A stretch of 64,000 nt of DNA, taken from assembly GCA_021234155.1 (NCBI GenBank), contig JAJEKV010000132.1:868001-932000 (forward strand), written 5' to 3'. The position numbers and the translations under genes are program-made. Below are positions 1-12,394 of the stretch, piece after piece. This stretch comes from Isoetes taiwanensis. Its lineage: Eukaryota > Streptophyta > Lycopodiopsida > Isoetales > Isoetaceae. The notes beneath the pieces were generated by a model. The model saw nothing but the letters and a program-made list of their open reading frames with translations. It searched no databases and was not told the DNA's origin. How positions within the stretch are numbered: position 1 is the stretch's first letter; each line of letters starts with the position of its first letter.

Positions 1-1300
1 ACTGTCACGTTTTCCATGTTCAAAAGATATTATTCACAAGTATTTTCCCAAGGGTCGGATTTTCATTCACTTAAGAATCACACAGCAATCAAAGAGAATC
101 CCAAGCTCTATGTCTTGGGCACAAGATCAAATCAAACATCAAGTCAGGTAATTCACTGAGAATATCAGAAATTCATGGATAATCTGGCACTTGGAAGGCA
201 AATTCAAGCTTGAATCATCAAAACCGGTCTTTCTTCAAAGAGTTTCGATCAGTGCCCCATCCAAAAGCCCTCGAAAAAATAAAGCGATGTTTTCCCCTTT
301 TGAAATCCCCTATTCCGGCCCGTTCTTGGCCAATCCAAGCGGATTTTTTGTCTTTTTGTTTAATAATTGAGTTCTTGGTGTAATAGGAGTAGATCGGAAG
401 CCTATACTAGCAAGCATGGAGTCCCTCAAACCTCATCTTGAAGCCTATGGTGCATTGTCATCACCTCATCATTAGTGCGGCAATACATGCTACAACATTC
501 AATGAAGAGCACTAACCAAAGGAGATCAATGTATCATTACACATTAGAATTGCAATAAAATTTACTCTAGAATTGCAATAAGATTACAAGTTGAAGCATA
601 AACTACAAAATAGTAGAACATTGCACTAGCGCATGCTACATGCCAATAAGAAAAACAAAATCAACCTTGTTGAGGCAAAGCACCTAGCGGAGGCGGCAAC
701 AATGGATGGCAAGACTTTGGGGAATATAGAATGGTTACCAAGAGCTTTTGGCAATATTGAATTGAGGGGAATTCAAATTTGAATTTTGAAATTCAAAGGG
801 CGTGAATGGTTCACATGACAACTTTAATTTAAATTTGAAATAATGATGAAAAAAAAGGGTTTATTTTGTGACGCATTATGGGTCCACCAAATACATCCAA
901 GACCTTTCATCATGATGCCATGTGTCCATTATGCATGCAACCTTTTTCTATGTGCTTTTCAAATGTTAGGACATCATTTGAGAGCGGTTGTTGTTTTCTT
1001 CCTCCTCCATTAGTGTGCTCTTCTAGGAAGGCGCCCATCCTTTAGAAGACTTTTTGAAGGATTTTTGCATGTTCAAGACCGTGAAAGATTGGCACATCTC
1101 ATTTCTTTATTGCTTTTGTTTTTCTTTTTATAGTTTGTCCTTTTTATATGCTCTGTATACCCACATCAAATGCTGCCCCCTTGCTTTTTGGCATGCATTC
1201 TTGTTTTAATTATAATAGATTTGCTTTTCTCTTGCCTTGTTTATAGGCATGCATGTTGCCCACCAGCAGCGAACACTTGTTTACATAGAGCCCGTCATGA
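1..1300. other. Intergenic, no gene recognised
   Basis: AT-rich sequence with frequent stops in all frames. I see no domain, RNA gene or terminal repeat structure that I can name. Confidence 0.5.
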
Positions 1301-1600
1301 ACCCTCTTAATAAGCTTTTCAAGGAGCTAAAGAATGCCAAAAACGGAGTTCGGATGCAGAAGTTATGTCAGAAAGCTATTTGCCACCATAGAGCCCCTTA
1401 AAATGGGGCCGCCCAATTTTAGCCTAATTTGGGGACCCATTTGTGTATACAGTATGCCTGATTAGTGTTTTTATCAAAACCCTCTAAACAAATTTCCAAC
1501 AATCTAAAGAATGTCGAAAATGAAGTCTGGATGCAAAAAATTATCTAAAAAGCCTATTCAACCACCTTGGAGCCCTCAAATTGGGCGATCGGCAATTATT
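1301..1600. repeat. Diverged tandem duplication, about 178-bp period
   Basis: Two imperfect copies follow each other, the first from about 1301 and the second from about 1479. Both hold the same series of words: accctct, then ctaaagaatg, then gaaa..ga(a/g)t..ggatgca, then agcc followed by a run resembling aaattggg. Homology is clear by eye but many positions differ. This kind of sequence is common in decayed retrotransposon untranslated regions; I cannot assign a family. Confidence 0.6.
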
Positions 1601-1768
1601 GGAAGATGGTGATTTTTTATTCGATGATTAAAATTTTAAAACAAAAGACTAATATGAACCATTTTCAAATCTTTATAAAGGGATTTCCAAGTCTGTTTTA
1701 CACATTGCCGCGAATGATTATTTAACAAAAGTACTTTTTCTACAAATTTTTGGAAGCCTTCACGTATT

Positions 1769-1929
1769 ATATAAGATGTCCTTGTGGGCTTTTATATTCT
1801 GTAAGGGCGAGATGTAAGGGCGAGGTGTAAGGCAAGGTGTTGGCGAGCCGTAGAGGGTGACGAGTCCACTGCCGAGCCTTGCACTGAGCCCATTACATGG
1901 CGTAAAGGCCCACAAGAGCATTCTTATAA
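1769..1929. mobile_element. Short MITE-like element with terminal inverted repeats
   Basis: The left end (1769-1796) reads tataagatgtccttgtgggc and onward. The reverse complement of the right end (1901-1929) reads tataagaatgctcttgtggg and onward, so about 28 bp pair with a few mismatches. The interior carries a GT/GGC-rich motif repeated in tandem (gtaaggg / gcgag). There is no coding capacity and no clear target duplication. It lies about 350 bp upstream of the first P450. Confidence 0.5.
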
Positions 1930-2111
1930 AAAGCAAAATAAAATTTTGTTGAAATTACATGCATGATCTAGTAGTATTAATTTTACCTGATTTACAGAAG
2001 ATGTGCTTTTATTGTATTGAAATGTCATATTTATAGTCCTACATATAAGACAAATGGCATGCTTGTCAAGAGTTTAATTGTGTCCACCCTTTACGGAATA
2101 TATGAGCAAGT

Positions 2112-2120
2112 GTATATATA
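2112..2120 (+). promoter_or_regulatory. Candidate TATA box of the first P450
   Basis: A tatatatac run stands about 160 bp upstream of the ATG at 2278, which suits a plant core promoter with a 5' UTR of about 130 bp. A second TATA-like word (ctataaaaag, about 2239-2248) lies closer to the start codon and would leave almost no leader. Neither is proven. Confidence 0.3.
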
Positions 2121-2277
2121 CATTGATCTACCTTCAGGTAAACAGGTAAACTCATGTGAAAGTTAAAAAGATGAGGCATGGGCAGAAGGAACGTGGCTAC
2201 ATGGGAAAGGTGGAGCAGTTATGTGTAAGAAGTTCATACTATAAAAAGGATTTAGCGAATTGCATTGCAACTTGAAC

Positions 2278-3862
2278 ATGGCAAATTTCTCTTTGAATGC
2301 CAACATTCTTGGGCATATACAGCAGCACAGCAGGCCAACTTGCTTCACAGGAATAACCTGCACAGATGCACTTGCAATGCTACTAGCCATTCTAGCATTC
2401 CATATTCTATGCTACAAATCAAAGCCAGGTCCAATTGTGTGGCCAATTGTTGGAATGCTTCCTCAGATTTGGTTCAACCTCAAGAATGTTTATGATTGGC
2501 TCACAACCAAGTTGCGCGAATCGGGCGGCACCTTCACCTTCATTGTTCCTGCAATTCCAGGCCTTGCAGCAGTTATTACCTCATCTCCTTCCAACATTGA
2601 GCATATACTTAAATCCAATTTTCACAACTTCCCAAAAGGTGCCAGATTTACAAGGACTTTCCATGACCTCCTTGGTGATGGCATATTCAATTCTGATGGC
2701 CAGCTATGGCACTCGCAGCGCCGCATTGCAAGTATAGATATTCACTCTAGATCCTTTAGAGATTTATCCTTCATGTCGATACAACATCTTGTCCATTCAA
2801 AGCTTCTTCCTCTACTTAAATCTGCCGCAGTGGCGCAGAGCAGAATTGATTTTCAGGATTTGATGCTCAGGTTTACATTTGACAATATTTGTATGCTTGC
2901 TTTGGGTGTTGATGCAGGTTGTTTATCTACTGATCTGCCTATTGTTCCGTTTGCAAAGGCCTTTGATGTGGCAACTCAGAACACCTTCCTGAGATTCATG
3001 GTGCCAGAATTCATGTGGAGGCTACACCGTATGTTGGGAATTAAGAAAGAAAAACGACTGAAAGATGCATTGAAAGTTGTAAACAACTTTGCTGAAAAGG
3101 TGATAATCAAAAAGAAAAAATGAACTAGAGCATGGTAATGGTGTGAAGAAAGGAGATCTGTTATCAAGTCTGATGCAATCTAAAACCGCCACGTACTCCG
3201 ACATGTTCTTGCGCGATTTTGCAGTTAATTTCATCTTGGCTGGAAGAGACACTACTTCAGTGGCACTGACCTGGTTCATGTGGCTGTTAGCACAACATCC
3301 TCAAGTTGAACATGCTATATTTAATGAAGTATCTAAAGTTGTCAGAGATAACAAAGAGTGCAAGAGTGTTGAGCTGTTCAGCATGGAACATGTTAAGCAA
3401 ATGAATTACCTCCACGCTGCCATCTCTGAATCCATGCGCCTTTATCCGCCTGTTCCTATTGATAACAAAGATGTTATAGAAGATGATGTGCTCCCTGATG
3501 GCACCATACTTCCCAAAGGCTCCAGGGTGTTTTACTCCATTTATTCCATGGGTAGAATGGAGAGCATATGGGGTTCAGATTGTTTGGAATTTAAACCTGA
3601 AAGATGGCTCAGAAATGGAGTGTTTGTGCCAGAATCTCCTCTCAAATTCCCTGTTTTCAATGCCGGGCCTCGGCTTTGCCTCGGCAAGGATTTGGCCTTT
3701 CTGCAGATGAAATATGTTGCTGCAGCTGTTGTGAAGAACTTTGAGATTAGTTTAGTTCCTGGTCATGTGGTGAAGAAAAAACTCTCCCTAACCTTGTTCA
3801 TGAAGAACGGACTTCCTGTAACTGTGAAACCCAGAAAGGTGGCCAGCCTTCCATTTGTATAG
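2278..3862 (+). pseudogene. CYP86-clan cytochrome P450, one frameshift
   Basis: This is an intronless P450 of about 528 codons, homologous over its whole length to the intact gene at 38473-40035. By eye roughly two thirds or more of the residues are identical. I start it at ATG 2278; the reading frame also allows an upstream TTG at 2260. An N-terminal membrane anchor is followed by a PGPxVWPIVGMLP hinge. Also visible are the I-helix motif AGRDTTS, the K-helix ExxR as ESMR, PERW, and the haem loop FNAGPRLCLG with Cys at 3677-3679. A run of six A at 3115-3120 carries one base too many and gives a stop (TGA, 3121-3123). Dropping one A restores perfect length alignment with the paralogue. CYP86 enzymes are ER-bound fatty-acid omega-hydroxylases for cutin or suberin monomers; the substrate here is inferred. 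The frameshift may be real, or it may be a homopolymer consensus error, in which case this is a functional gene. Confidence 0.85.
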
Positions 3863-5045
3863 ATGATGCATTGTGTCCAGGGATTTCATAATCAGGCATC
3901 ATCCAAAACACATGTATCCCTGACTTGCATCTACTTACACAAGTTTCATGTAAACAGAGCCTGTAAAATGGTCAATGTGTAGAAACATTGTAGTTCATGC
4001 AAATGAGGAATGAATAATGAATGAAATGACACTCATCCTACTGTTTGGACTTTGGACAACTGCTCTTAATATTTCTATTCATAGAAGAATTAATAGAATT
4101 GTAAAGAAGCCCGGCACTAGTGCCATTTCGCCACTGTTCATAATTTGGCATTTTGCAAAGATGTTGCGATTAGTGAGAGAAAAGGTGCTAAAATCCAAAG
4201 CCGACTTGCTTGAATTTCAGCTCGTTTGAGACTGTCTTATTTAATAAAAGGACGGTACCTTATCACAGTCAGGCGGGACCATTTGCAAAGTTGCACAGCT
4301 ATGTACAGACAGAATCCATGTTAGCAACTACAGACCTTCATAAAGCGCATACCTACTCTTTTACAGCCCTCAAAATCATCGGTAGTTACACAAGCATGAG
4401 AAATAAATAGTGGTGGGCAAACTTTTTAAACCGAATAGGAACATTTTCCATTGTCCTCTTAAGTTCAATCTGAAATCTGTATTGCCCTTGTAGAAATAAG
4501 CAAAATTTCTACATCCAACCAAAACAAACCTTCTTATCCAGAAATCTGCCTAGTAATAAGAGTTACATCATTTTTTACCCTCTCATTTTGAATGCCATGT
4601 GAGGGTAGTGAAAATTGATAGATGGTCTACCAAATTTTGTCATAGTTGTTGATAATGTCAAACTCCAAACTCGCATATACTGTATAATCTTTTCCATAAT
4701 GTTTGTCAATCTTTTCCATAATGTTTGTCAGTATGTGTAGGTACTTGTTACATCCTTGAGAAATATCGTGATCATAGTAACATCAAGTTCATACTCATGC
4801 TATTAAATCCATGGGTCATTCTTCCGTGCTTATCTTCATTCACTTTCTCATATATGAATGAACAGTCTATAATAGTACCATATCCGACCCTCCCTCACAG
4901 GGGGCCTTTACTTTTTATTTTATTTTTGCTTTTTTTGCAGTAGTAAAATTCCACCCATCAATCCAACTAATCCAATCATTTTATTCATAAAAATAATTTC
5001 ATTTTTAGGTCATTCTTCCATGCTTTTTATTTTATATTTCGTACA
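3863..5045. other. 3' flank of the first P450, no gene
   Basis: A possible poly(A) signal word (aataat) lies near 4011. The rest has only short chance reading frames. It contains the small exact duplication listed separately at 4686-4729. Confidence 0.45.
4686..4729. repeat. Exact 22-bp tandem duplication
   Basis: The 22-bp unit starting aatcttttccataatg is present twice with no mismatch (4686-4707 and 4708-4729). This is replication-slippage-type duplication in non-coding DNA. Confidence 0.9.
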
Positions 5046-5861
<816 letters not shown>

Positions 5862-5863
5862 AT

Positions 5864-5874
5864 TGGTATCAGAG
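5864..5874 (+). other. Primer-binding site (initiator Met tRNA)
   Basis: TGGTATCAGAG is the canonical plant retrotransposon site complementary to the 3' end of initiator Met tRNA. It begins two bases after the LTR end. Confidence 0.75.
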
Positions 5875-7630
5875 TGGTGTTTTTTTCGTTGAAGCTTATG
5901 GTCAATGGTTCGATTTCGACCTTAGTTCAAAGTAATATAATTGTTGGATTTTCACATCTAAGCTAAGTTAGAGTTTCTCTTGGAGCTTATGTGTGTAGTG
6001 TTCGATACAAAAACAAAACAATCAGAAGTTTTAGCTATAACTTTTTCATCCGAATAAAGTGTTTGATAGAAGCCCGGTATATGCGTACTATCATAAATTA
6101 ATATGAAATTCAACCAGTTCCTCTAATCGCTTAGTACCCTTTATATTGATGATTTTACCTTTGATTAGTGAATATATTTATGGAAAAAGGTCTCAAAAGA
6201 GCTTACTATTTTCCATAATATTTTTTTTATGGAGTCTAGTTGGAACTCTTTGATTCCTGTTGGACTTGCTGATGCAGCCACTAGAACTGCAAGTTTGGTT
6301 CTAAGTTATATAAGTAGTAGACGGACCCTGCTTAGACGTGTATTTCGTGTGCTTTGAGCAACTTGTAGATGTCATAGCTTAGCAGACGACACTGTGGAGG
6401 CTTAGGTTAGTTTCACACGTACCATTATGTTATGTTAAAATTTAACGTTTACCACCTTACCCACTACGTTTAAATTATATTCTTGTTCACACCAATTGCT
6501 ATGTTAACAAGGTGCTGCGCACGGAGGGTTGCCCTCTATGGCCCGAGGGTGAAGTGGCTTAAATTAAATCCACATGTGACCTGACAATATACACAAGACT
6601 AGTTATGGAGAATTTTGTGGAAATTGCCATCTTTATAATATTTTTTGATCCATAATGTTACGTGATCTTTTGAGCAGGCACGAGCTATTGCCCACATCAT
6701 CATGCTTTTATGAGTCTTGGGGATCAGAATTAATGTGAGGAGGGGCGTTATCCTATTTTCGGCCCTGATCATATCCAAACTAGAAAATTGCCCACCTTCG
6801 ATGGGGATTCCATGTGATTTCACATGAAGAGTATACTTAATGTGTGTAGTATTTTGGTTGTAACACACTCAAATGCCAGGTCCCATTTGACTTGAAATCG
6901 GAGACGAAAAAGATTTTTCTTCACCTTTGTATCGCACATTATCGATCAAGGGGCTATTTCACCTTCACAACCTAATTTAAAGGGCCTATTCTTAACATCC
7001 CAATGAATGCTAGAACTGGAGATTTTTAAGCCCATAAGACGCTTCAAATCTGCACTTTAATATAGGGTAAAGATCTGAGAGAATAAATGCCTAAACCTAT
7101 GAATAAAAAAAAGATGATGAAGCAAAAAAAAAAAAAAAAAAAAATTTACCGGTCGTCATGAGAAATAGCAAAGCGGTTTGGAATTTCAACCCGCCAATGT
7201 GCTGGAAAGGATTTTTTGTGCCTCACAACAGAGCTCGAGACCACCTCTAGCTTAACATCCGTTAACTACAAAGTTAAAGGTTTTCATAAGCTGGGATCAA
7301 GAAGCCGAGCACAAAGAACACACCCGATGAATGAGATATATGATGAGGGATGCCAAGAATTCTTTGTTTTGTCTTCAATAGAGAATCTATTGCATCACAA
7401 TAATATGGCTCCTTGAAACCTTGAAAAAGATGATTCAATTTGTAAGTGCAAAATCTACTCCCCCGCAAGGTTCACCTAACTGACCGCATTGTCCATAACA
7501 CGCCTTTTTTTGCAACCACAATAAATGTTTTATCTTCCCCGGATCCAAGAGCATCCTCGCATGTGCATGTACACGAATAAAGGAGCAAGAAGTTTTCAAA
7601 TTTAAGTAATGGAAGAAAACAAATAGGATT

Positions 7631-7632
<2 letters not shown>
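5875..7632. other. Probable retrotransposon interior remnant
   Basis: This follows the primer-binding site. I find no gag or pol motif that I can recognise in any frame. It includes a 21-base A tract at about 7122-7143. Confidence 0.35.
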
Positions 7633-7682
<50 letters not shown>

Positions 7683-7760
7683 TATTTTAACGATCACATA
7701 CTAGGCGACATCCAAGCGGACATGTGACCACACACCACACTACATTGCTTAGTTGGCCCC
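7633..7760 (-). repeat. Minus-strand retroposon tail with (GATA)n
   Basis: About 12 GATA units (7633-7682) are followed on the plus strand by gtattttaacgatcac. Read on the minus strand this is GTGATCGTTAAAATACT before (ATCT)n, which matches the family 3' end GTGGACGTTAAAAT plus tetranucleotide tail. The upstream part of the copy is too diverged to delimit. Confidence 0.5.
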
Positions 7761-10079
7761 TCGCCCCCAACCACTTTACATTCGCGTGCCGTGGGTTTTG
7801 ACACCCAACATTCAGTCAGGATTCTCAAGCGGTCCTCGTGAGGTGCGGCCAATTAAAACAATTAAAATATGAGAAGCAACGGTGTATGTAACTTGTTAAT
7901 AGATAATCTTATGGTATCTCCGCGACGTCCCTTGCTTTTATGGTATCTCCGCCGCGTCCCTTGCTTAATTCAACGTCCCTTCCAAAAGCAGTTTTTAAGC
8001 AAGAACCACCTACAAAATAAAGACCAATTTCCTTGTTAGCAATTACCGATTTAAATACGTTTTCTCGATATTAAGCACTCAAAGCTCTTGCAAAAATACA
8101 GAGGTCATACATACATATAATAAAACAAGACAACCAAATCATAGGAATTTCGGCACAAAACACGGAATCCTCACTCTGATTTTTAAGAAGGGCAACAACT
8201 GTTTTGGGCTCTTGAATTCGTAAAGCATTATCCCCCGACCTCTCGAAGCCGAGAAGATATTTTGTACCCCAAAGGACAAAGGATTTTGGCATCTCGTATA
8301 TGATCCCCGCTTTAATTGCTACTCTGATATAAGCGAAAAACATATGAGAGAATAAATACCGGTCTGCTTCACCACTTTATCTGGCAAGATTGATGCAAGG
8401 TCGCCTTTTGTGTGGAGCAAAGATGGAGGCGAGGTTGGGGAGCAAAATAGGGGCACAACATTGGGCTTTGGAACCACTGAGCCGCATAAATGCAAAAAGG
8501 AGTTCAAAAAATGAAGCTAAGAACATGGCAAAAATTTGAAGCCCGCTTCAATTCCTTTCCTTTCTCGATTGGGACCATGCCTTTTCGATTATCAGATTTG
8601 CCAACTCCTCTGGGATTGAATCCACGAAGGCCCTCAAAATTAAGCTCTATAATGAAGCGTTGAAGCTTTCAAACACCGGACTTAGAGATACTGGAGCTCA
8701 GATCAGCCGCACTAGTCCCACATGACGAAAAAACAAATTAAGAAACCAAAGCCATATGAATCTGCATATAAAAGTGCATATGTACCCCTAGTCATTACAC
8801 TAGATATTACGTGTTTCTAATACCACTTGTAAATATTGTTAGACCGCAATCAAAGTAAAAGTTCAATTGTTCTCAAGCCCAAAGTTACTGTGCGAGATAT
8901 TTATTTATCCCTACTATGTAAATTTTGCTAGACATTTTTACATTCGGCAATCAAAGTATAACTTCAATTGTTCTCAAACCCAATTGTGTGTGTAAGTAGC
9001 AAATTTTGTTGGGCGACTATGCAAATCTGAAACTTAACAACCTTTAAGTGGCACTATTTTTCACTTGGGAGTTGCCAAATGGATCGCTCGTTTGGCTTTG
9101 ATTGAATCATTATAGTGTGTCCTGAAGGCGCAATTGGTATTTGGTATTTTTGCTATAAAAGGTAGAGTGATGACAATTTGCATCTCTTCAATGCATTTAT
9201 TCATTAAATAAAGTTGCATTTTAAATAGAGCAACATTGCTCTAATTTGCATGCAAGGAAACTAAATGCCGGGACAGATACCAAGTTGATTGTAAATTCCT
9301 TGCAAAGAAGGTAAACATTGCCCGGATTCCTTGTTTTAAGTACCCTCAAAGCTCCAACACTTACAGCCTTTTAGTTCTTCTCGATTATTCACACAAACGT
9401 ATTTCTTTGCGGTTTGGATGGTCTCATCTTCTAAAGTCGCACATATTTGGCAACGCCATTTAAGCGCTTTTCTTGAATTGTTGAATCTGTTCATGTCCTT
9501 CCTCGAATCCGTGTCATATCCACAAAGATACGTGTTGTCATAGATCTCCATGAACATTTTCGGTTTTACTGCACCATCAAGGAAAGAAAGTATGAATAAG
9601 AACTTTTCTTATATGTTTCATGCCGTTGATTTAAAAGTTCCCTAACAATTTCATCTCTCGTTTTTAGCCAATAACATCAACTTCTATTACAAAAGTTGCA
9701 AAGAAATACATGTTTCGTAATTCTCAGGCACGACGTCTTAGTGTCTTTGTTTGTGTACTGCCATACATTCCCCTCGAAGACTCACGGCTCACCCGCACAA
9801 GTAGAAAAAATCCTTTGCAAGCCCCCAGTTGATTGTACCAAGTTCTGCAGTCCCTTTAAAATGAAAACCGCTTCTCGATTGTCCACATTGGGAAACGCAC
9901 CACAAGGAATCCCAAGTTTGAATGTGTACATACACCGAATGTGCTATCTCACTTTCTAGTCATATTATAGTTCGATCCGCTTGGCACTAGATAGTTGATA
10001 AGTAATGCCATCGGATAACCATAACATAGAAAATGTATTTGTGCCATTATAGAAAGATCCGGACATTTTCTCGAACTGT
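7761..10079. other. No assignable gene; exon-like fragments on minus strand
   Basis: Minus-strand open stretches at 9336-9557 and about 9740-9900 contain Cys/Trp-rich segments (for example WRCQICATLE, and a WQY...LCNFC stretch). These look protein-like but match no family I can name. Stops and apparent small indels separate them. They may be parts of the same decayed gene as the fragment at 10080-10390. Confidence 0.25.
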
Positions 10080-10390
10080 TTCTTCATCCTCGAACATTCA
10101 TAGATAATGATTCGGGCTTCAACCTAGAGAGATTCACCACCTTCTTCGACAGCTTGTTTTGCCAAATATTTCTCCCTCGCCGTTCTTTCTAAAACACAAA
10201 GACCAACATTTTAGCTAGCTAATCCCGTAACTAAGTGTAACGGTCAAATAGATGCATTTTCATTACCCATTCATCAATAACAAATCCTTGAACCGGCCGC
10301 TTTGGGGCTCTGCTCTTCTTGTGGTATTTTATGGCCTCCCGAGTCGCGATCGCCTTCAGCCAGACGTTTTTGTGTCTTTCTAACTCAACC
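10080..10390 (-). pseudogene. Unidentified gene fragment with one probable intron
   Basis: On the minus strand an open segment (10390 to 10267) encodes about 41 residues, rich in basic and aromatic residues, including RHKNVWLKAIATREAIKYHK. It ends at a plausible donor, TGG|GTAATG. A 78-bp AT-rich stretch ends in TGTGTTTTAG, a good acceptor (10189). The reading frame then stays open for about 30 codons before a stop. Charged helical composition and matched splice signals suggest a real former gene. I do not recognise the family. Confidence 0.35.
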
Positions 10391-11211
10391 TAAACAAGCA
10401 TTTCAACCTGAATTCAAGACCTAATTTTCAAGTTATTCTTCTCAAAACTAATAAAACTTCGGGTGAAGCATGCCGGATCCAAGAACACAACTCATGAGAA
10501 CCCGTTCAACGCCTACAAACTCCTTTTGCTCATCAAACTTAAATATTAAAGGCCGATCAAGATTGAGCATTGCTTAAAGCTTACATCCTAAAATAGTGCA
10601 AACAAGTTTATACCAGTTCGGGGTATACTCTACTCCACCTTTCACTTTCAAGCTCACAATTCTCAACTTATCTTTTAACTTTTTCGTTGAGGACCTTCAG
10701 TCGTTTCTACATACTTGACAACCGCAAATTACAAAAACAGATTAATTTCATGATATAACATATGATGCACAAGACTACAAAGAACTTAAATAGCATCTTT
10801 TGCAATTATTGCCTCGTTTGGTTGAAGAACCCCATTTGGAGGACACATGAAGCGACTCTTAGGTGCAGCTTGTTTGAATCTGAAAATCGAACACTTTATG
10901 AGGACTTTATTGCAAGATGCACAAAAACTAGAAATGTGAACTACAATTCAGCCCTTTGGCCAAGTGGTTAGGTAACGTAAATCACTTACTTTAAACGCCA
11001 CCGGGACCGGCTAACATTTTTATCTTCATCAGACTTACACTGCTTTTGCTGTGTTCATCCGATGAATACAAAGCTCAAGATACCGGGCCCAACGTAACTT
11101 AGGAAACTACTCTAATGGGGCTTGAAAAGAAAATAAATATAATTTGCTAAGGACCTAAAAAAGGACTGAACTTACAAAGGAACTTCCAGATCGAATCTCA
11201 AACGGCTTTTG

Positions 11212-11598
11212 TTAACAGAAATACCCCCGAAATGGTATATGTAGATTTAGACACCGAACATCTCCCCGACCGCCCCACTCCTCGTCAAAGGCCGCCGCAA
11301 TAAAACGCCACCGTATCGCCGATCTAAAGATGATCCTTAAAGCGTAAGCTGATGCCGAAAATTGAAGGCAAGTTCTAGTTTCTAAGCTCCATAAACAAAT
11401 CCTGTTATGCTTCCCTAGCTCTGCCATAGCCAAACAACAATCGCCAAAGCTCATAAGCGGAAATGATGCCGATGGTCTCTCATGCCGATGGCCTCCATGC
11501 ATCCAAACTTCCTCGTTAGCTTGCAGATGCACGCCGCCCACCGGCAATGTGGATGACCTAACATTTACATTTACAAAAGTTTTAGAAGTTTTTGGCAT
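11212..11598 (-). CDS. Hypothetical protein, 128 codons, doubtful
   Basis: This is the longest open frame in the 7.7-12.3 kb interval. The product would start MPKTSKTFVNVN and has no signal peptide, repeat or domain that I recognise. The middle is Cys/Ala-rich (SFGDCCLAMAELGKH). The start codon lies inside an AT-rich stretch with no clear promoter. It may be an exon of a decayed gene or chance. Confidence 0.2.
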   Translation of the reverse strand: MPKTSKTFVNVNVRSSTLPVGGVHLQANEEVWMHGGHRHERPSASFPLMSFGDCCLAMAELGKHNRICLWSLETRTCLQFSASAYALRIIFRSAIRWRFIAAAFDEEWGGRGDVRCLNLHIPFRGYFC

Positions 11599-11602
11599 AT
11601 TC

Positions 11603-12389
11603 TAGGTATATTCTAGCATATACCATGAATATGCCAAAAACCCACATAAACAAGGGATTGCCCCCCTAGGGGCAACCCAAAAATTTAACATATTGAATTG
11701 AATTGAATTAAAAAAAAAAACAAATTGGCAACTAACGAATAAAAAATGCATACACATATAAAATGTTACATTAGTGGCTAACATAACAAATTTCAATAAA
11801 AAGCGCTTTTAGGACCAAAAAATTATGTTAGTGGCTAACATAATGGATTTTGTTAAAAACTAGCTTCACACATAAGTTTTTAGGTGATAAGAAAAAAAAT
11901 TAATCCGCTTTAAGTGTGCTCTCGTGGAGGGGTTGATATCCGTGACCGCAACCATAAAATTTTGTAAGATTTGTTAATTTTTAACATAATAGAATCATGT
12001 GTGAATCATTAAATTTTAAAAGATTAACACTTGTCAACTACCCGTGCCTGATGGAATTTATAATGATGATGATGATGGAATTGATGGGGAAGGTGTGAAC
12101 CCAATTAATTTAATTTTGTTTTAACTTAAATGGATTCAACCCCTAATATGAACCTACCTTAATCTTGGAAATTATCCTTTGCTCGATATTTTGACCGCAT
12201 ACGTAAGATGTTTGCTAAGGTTGATAGGAACGTGATATACCTTGTTTATTAAGAGCTGCTTCTTGGTAAATTAGAAGATCTAGTGTTGGAATATCCAAAT
12301 GCCTCAACATCCTGGGAATAGGATATGTGATATTGTCTTAGGTTGCATCACTATCTTCTGCCAATAAGTTGCATTCTGCTAATTACTGG
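11603..12389. other. Intergenic, AT-rich
   Basis: No gene found. There is a short (ATG)n tract near 12061-12075 and a duplicated phrase tagtggctaacataa near 11773 and 11830. The last five bases before 12395 (tttgt, 12390-12394) are the target duplication of the large gypsy element. Confidence 0.4.
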
Positions 12390-12394
12390 TTTGT

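Noticed and set aside
391-402. agatcggaag, as in a sequencing adapter
   Set aside because: The match stops after 10 bases and the neighbouring bases do not continue the adapter.
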